The notes under the pieces are model-generated. The model was not told the DNA's origin, ran no database searches, and saw only the letters and a list, made by a program, of their open reading frames with translations. A stretch of DNA of 35,926 bases, taken from positions 1-35,926 of the forward strand of contig VFJK01000115.1 in assembly GCA_009886125.1 (NCBI GenBank), read 5' to 3'. This DNA is from Geobacter sp. (GTDB lineage: Bacteria > Desulfobacterota > Desulfuromonadia > Geobacterales > DSM-12255). The position numbers were made by a program, and so were the translations under genes. This document shows, piece by piece, positions 33,811 to 35,926 of this stretch (position 1 is its first letter; each line of letters begins with the position of its first letter).

Positions 33811-35121
33811 TTATGCTTGTAGTGCCGCTTTCTTCCTACGGTTACCGTCGATATTGATAACCTTGGCCGGCTGCTTCTCTGCCAGCATTCCTTTGATCGT
33901 ATCCGTTACCTGCTGCATTGGCAATCGGAGTTTATCCACGCTCAGGATGATGTAACCCTGTGTCACGTCCTTGTCGGAATGGTTCATCAGGCGCTTGAGT
34001 ACCGAATAAGAAACCACGCTTTCGGCAATGCTGGCAAATGTCCGACGGAGGTCATGCAGGCAGAAGCGGATTCCCGGCTTGATCTTGTCGGCTGGCTGTT
34101 CCTTGATGAGCTTTTCCAGATCCTCGTCAGTCTCGACGCCGTTGAGCATCTTCTTTGTTTCTCGCTCGATGAAATCAACCTGACGCTTTGTCTCGCTCAG
34201 GTGACCGCTTTTCCCGCTGCCGGGAAATACAAAGTCGTTTTCTCTGACATCAAGTCTGCCCTGGAAAAGATCTTTCAGGTAGTTACTCATTGGTAGGGTG
34301 TGTGCCTTTTTGTTCTTGGCAATCTCTTTGCGAATCGTGAAGGTCTGGCCCTCCATGTCAACATCTTCCCAGAGGAGGGATAGCCCTTCATTCTCCCGCA
34401 AGCCGGTAAACATGAGCAGCAGCAGATAATCCCGAATAACCGGATTGCTGATTTTCTGGACTCCCTTATGCCATGTCGGAAGCTCATAGTCCTTCAGTAC
34501 GGTCTGGCGGCGATCCACCTTGAACCATTGCCCTTCAAGAGCATCCTTTACAAGATCACGATCCAGAGTTTCCTTGAGGCTTCGCCCAGCGAACCGATGC
34601 AGCCGACGGAACAGACGCATGACGTTGTTGCCGGTATTCGCTCCGGAGTCTTTGGCAACCTTCAGATGGCGGCGTTTAACCATATCATCGGTAATGTCGC
34701 TGATTGGTTTCTTGAGCCAGTCTGACAGGTGGCAATTGAGAAGGCTTGTATCAACCGATTTAGTGCGGTCTTTCATGGCAGGGCGGGCGGTCTGGTAATC
34801 CTCATAAACCTTTTCAAGGGTAATGCCGCGCTCCATCGACTTTGCTTTTTCCCGGTTGATGTCAATGCCCTTGCGCAGATCGGTAAAGGCGTCCTTGGCA
34901 TCATTGCGGGCATCGTCGGCAGTGGCGATGCCATGCCTGCCGAGGTTGACCCGCGTCATCTTGCCGTTGATCCGCTTGCGGACAAAGTAAACCTTTGAAG
35001 TAGCCGACACGCGCACCCCGAAGGCGGGTAACTCGGTGTCATAATAATCAACTTGCTTCCCTTTTTCAGAGTATGGTAGTTTGTCAACGGCGATTTTGGT
35101 GAGCTTGATCTTGTCGGGCAT
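33811..35121 (-). CDS. int: tyrosine-type site-specific integrase (DUF4102/P4 type)
   Basis: The 436-aa recombinase has the N-terminal DUF4102 arm-binding domain (KLPYSEKGKQVDYYDTELP, then GVRVSATSK), a SAM-like core-binding domain and the catalytic domain. The catalytic set is complete: Arg242 (FTGLRENEGLSLLW), His356 and Arg359 (HDLRRTF), His381 (MNHSDKDVTQ) and Tyr390 (TQGYI). It should integrate and excise the element at the tRNA-Gly 3' end. GGAGGTAC precedes the ATG. It reads inward from attR. Paired 11-bp-spaced repeats lie just before its start, so the integrase may repress itself by binding them. Confidence 0.95.
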   Translation of the reverse strand: MPDKIKLTKIAVDKLPYSEKGKQVDYYDTELPAFGVRVSATSKVYFVRKRINGKMTRVNLGRHGIATADDARNDAKDAFTDLRKGIDINREKAKSMERGITLEKVYEDYQTARPAMKDRTKSVDTSLLNCHLSDWLKKPISDITDDMVKRRHLKVAKDSGANTGNNVMRLFRRLHRFAGRSLKETLDRDLVKDALEGQWFKVDRRQTVLKDYELPTWHKGVQKISNPVIRDYLLLLMFTGLRENEGLSLLWEDVDMEGQTFTIRKEIAKNKKAHTLPMSNYLKDLFQGRLDVRENDFVFPGSGKSGHLSETKRQVDFIERETKKMLNGVETDEDLEKLIKEQPADKIKPGIRFCLHDLRRTFASIAESVVSYSVLKRLMNHSDKDVTQGYIILSVDKLRLPMQQVTDTIKGMLAEKQPAKVINIDGNRRKKAALQA

Positions 35122-35139
35122 GGCGTACCTCCATATTTC

Positions 35140-35159
35140 ATAGGGTACATATAGGGTAC
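35140..35159 (+). repeat. right pair of 11-bp-spaced ATAGGGTAC repeats
   Basis: ATAGGGTAC occurs at 35140-35148 and 35151-35159, with the same spacing and orientation as the pair at 17959-17978 (one C/T difference per unit). The pair lies in the integrase leader, between the likely promoter region (TTGACA on the minus strand at 35180-35175) and the gene. Confidence 0.7.
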
Positions 35160-35265
35160 ACTATACACGAAATATGTCAATACTGGAAGAAACAAGACAT
35201 GGGTTATATGCAGTATTTACAGGGTTTTACGGTATGTGCTAATACACAAAATAACAATGGAGTTA

Positions 35266-35313
35266 AGCTTCCCAAGCTGAAGGTCGCGGGTCCGAATCCC
35301 GTCTCCCGCTCCA
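35266..35313 (+). repeat. attR: truncated tRNA-Gly 3' copy
   Basis: This is a 48-bp copy of the tRNA-Gly 3' half including CCA. The T-loop reads TCCG instead of TTCG. There is no 5' half upstream, so it is not a functional tRNA gene. Confidence 0.93.
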
Positions 35314-35321
35314 ATAATAAT

Positions 35322-35355
35322 AAGGGCTTAGCCATTACTGGTTAAGTCCTTTTTC
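35322..35355 (+). terminator. original terminator of tRNA-Gly, displaced by integration
   Basis: AAGGGCTTAGCC (35322-35333) pairs with GGTTAAGTCCTT (35340-35351) over 12 bp with two G-U pairs, followed by a T-run to 35355. It follows attR at the same distance expected for a tRNA terminator, so it probably served the tRNA before insertion. Confidence 0.75.
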
Positions 35356-35860
35356 GTTATTTTGAGTTTATTGTTTCCGTTTTTGTTTTCGTTTTGCAGA
35401 AAAAAATCAATTGATTGTAGCGCCTCGCGTGGTTTGGTAGTAATTCGCGTTTAATTTGGCAGTAAACTGGTTTAGGATTATGCGAATTTTAAGGGGGCTT
35501 TAAACCCCCTATTTCATGCAGGTCAAATTATTGGTATTTTATACCATTTTCTAATTTTGAGGGTGTCCGGAGAGGTGATTTTGAAGCAGGCTCTCAGGAT
35601 TGCCCAGGAGTGGATTTTTCGGCCTGGCCAATACCCCACTATGCCTTACTGAGTCTGTTTATAGAGCCTTTTTGGTCGCTTCGCTCCCGCTGTCATATTT
35701 CCGGTTGTTGAATTATAATAAATTAACCTCATTTCCCGTTTTGGCACCCATTAAAAATTGAATATCGAGGGTGGTGGCCAGGCTGGTCCAGGATTGCATT
35801 TTTCGACCCGGAGCCTGTCAAACTACGCCCTTACCAAGACGTCTCCTAAGCCATCCTCCG
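35356..35860. other. gene-free right flank with degenerate repeats
   Basis: No credible gene. Noted elements: TTTGGTAGTAA (35433-35443) and TTTGGCAGTAA (35455-35465), 22 bp apart; a perfect hairpin AGGGGG/CCCCCT (35492-35497, 35505-35510) with a weak T-run; and two similar segments starting CAGGATTGC (35595 and 35789), each followed within 25 nt by ATTTTTCG and a Gly/Pro-rich-looking GC stretch. These could be decayed insertion sequences or intergenic repeats. Confidence 0.5.
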
Positions 35861-35926
35861 TCACCAGTTCCGGTAGATCAGCTCCTTCCGCCCTTTGCCT
35901 TTGCCGCCTCCGCCGATGGTGTAATC
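35861..35926 (-). CDS. 3' end of a gene running off the window
   Basis: The last 66 bases on the minus strand encode 21 residues ending GKGRKELIYRNW and a stop (TGA at 35863-35861). The Gly/Lys-rich end followed by ELIYRNW faintly recalls the C-terminus of D12-class DNA adenine methylases, but this is too short to assign. Another minus frame is open to about 35826, so even the reading frame is uncertain. Confidence 0.3.
   Translation of the reverse strand, partial: DYTIGGGGKGKGRKELIYRNW

Noticed and set aside
35266-35313. A second tRNA-Gly gene
   Set aside because: Only the 3' half is present and the T-loop has a T-to-C change; it is the attR copy.
17915-35313. Prophage or self-transmissible ICE
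   Set aside because: No capsid, tail, terminase, relaxase or type IV secretion genes are visible.

Overview
The window looks like a Desulfuromonadota chromosome of the Geobacter/Geotalea/Pelobacter type. This is an inference from gene order (rimP-nusA-ylxR-infB-rbfA-nrnA-truB-rpsO-pnp, M16 peptidase, dut), moderate GC, a YlxR-L7Ae fusion and protein flavour. No 16S rRNA or species marker is present.

Positions 1-17914 are host core. A 9-bp tandem repeat (1-81) and a gene-free stretch lead into a translation and RNA-processing operon: rimP, nusA, ylxR-L7Ae, infB, rbfA, nrnA, truB, rpsO (398-8078) and pnp (8296-10389). Two hairpins built from ~7-bp GAGG-type units lie before rbfA and before pnp. 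A second block starts with an M16 peptidase (possibly leaderless mRNA) overlapped by dut. A 196-bp MITE-like element follows. Then comes a tightly overlapping run: M29-type aminopeptidase, YciO/TsaC-family protein, small membrane protein, NERD-domain membrane protein, yacG and gltX. The run ends at tRNA-Gly(CCC).

Positions 17867-35313 are a ~17.4-kb integrative element inserted in the 3' end of that tRNA gene. It is bounded by 48-bp direct repeats with one mismatch. Beside each end is a pair of 9-bp repeats spaced 11 bp apart, likely recombinase or excisionase sites. The left part is ~1.1 kb of structured non-coding DNA, then an AlpA-like regulator, a Toprim/DUF3987 replication protein and a small zinc protein. 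The middle is defence cargo: an ImmA/IrrE-type metalloprotease, a coiled-coil two-TM protein, a complete type I restriction-modification system (hsdM, hsdS, hsdR) and a Panacea-type toxin-antitoxin pair. The right part, on the minus strand, has a zinc-motif protein with a strong promoter, two tandem paralogous proteins of unknown function, and a DUF4102-type tyrosine integrase. No conjugation, capsid or packaging genes were seen, so the element is best described as a satellite-like or mobilizable genomic island.

After attR the chromosome resumes with the terminator that presumably once followed the tRNA. About 500 bp of gene-free DNA with degenerate repeats comes next, and the 3' end of a minus-strand gene runs off the window.

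The best candidates for undescribed biology are the protease/coiled-coil-TM pair beside the RM system (22062-23997), the Panacea antitoxin with its unassigned toxin (30475-31526), and the duplicated unknown gene pair beside the integrase (32238-33705).
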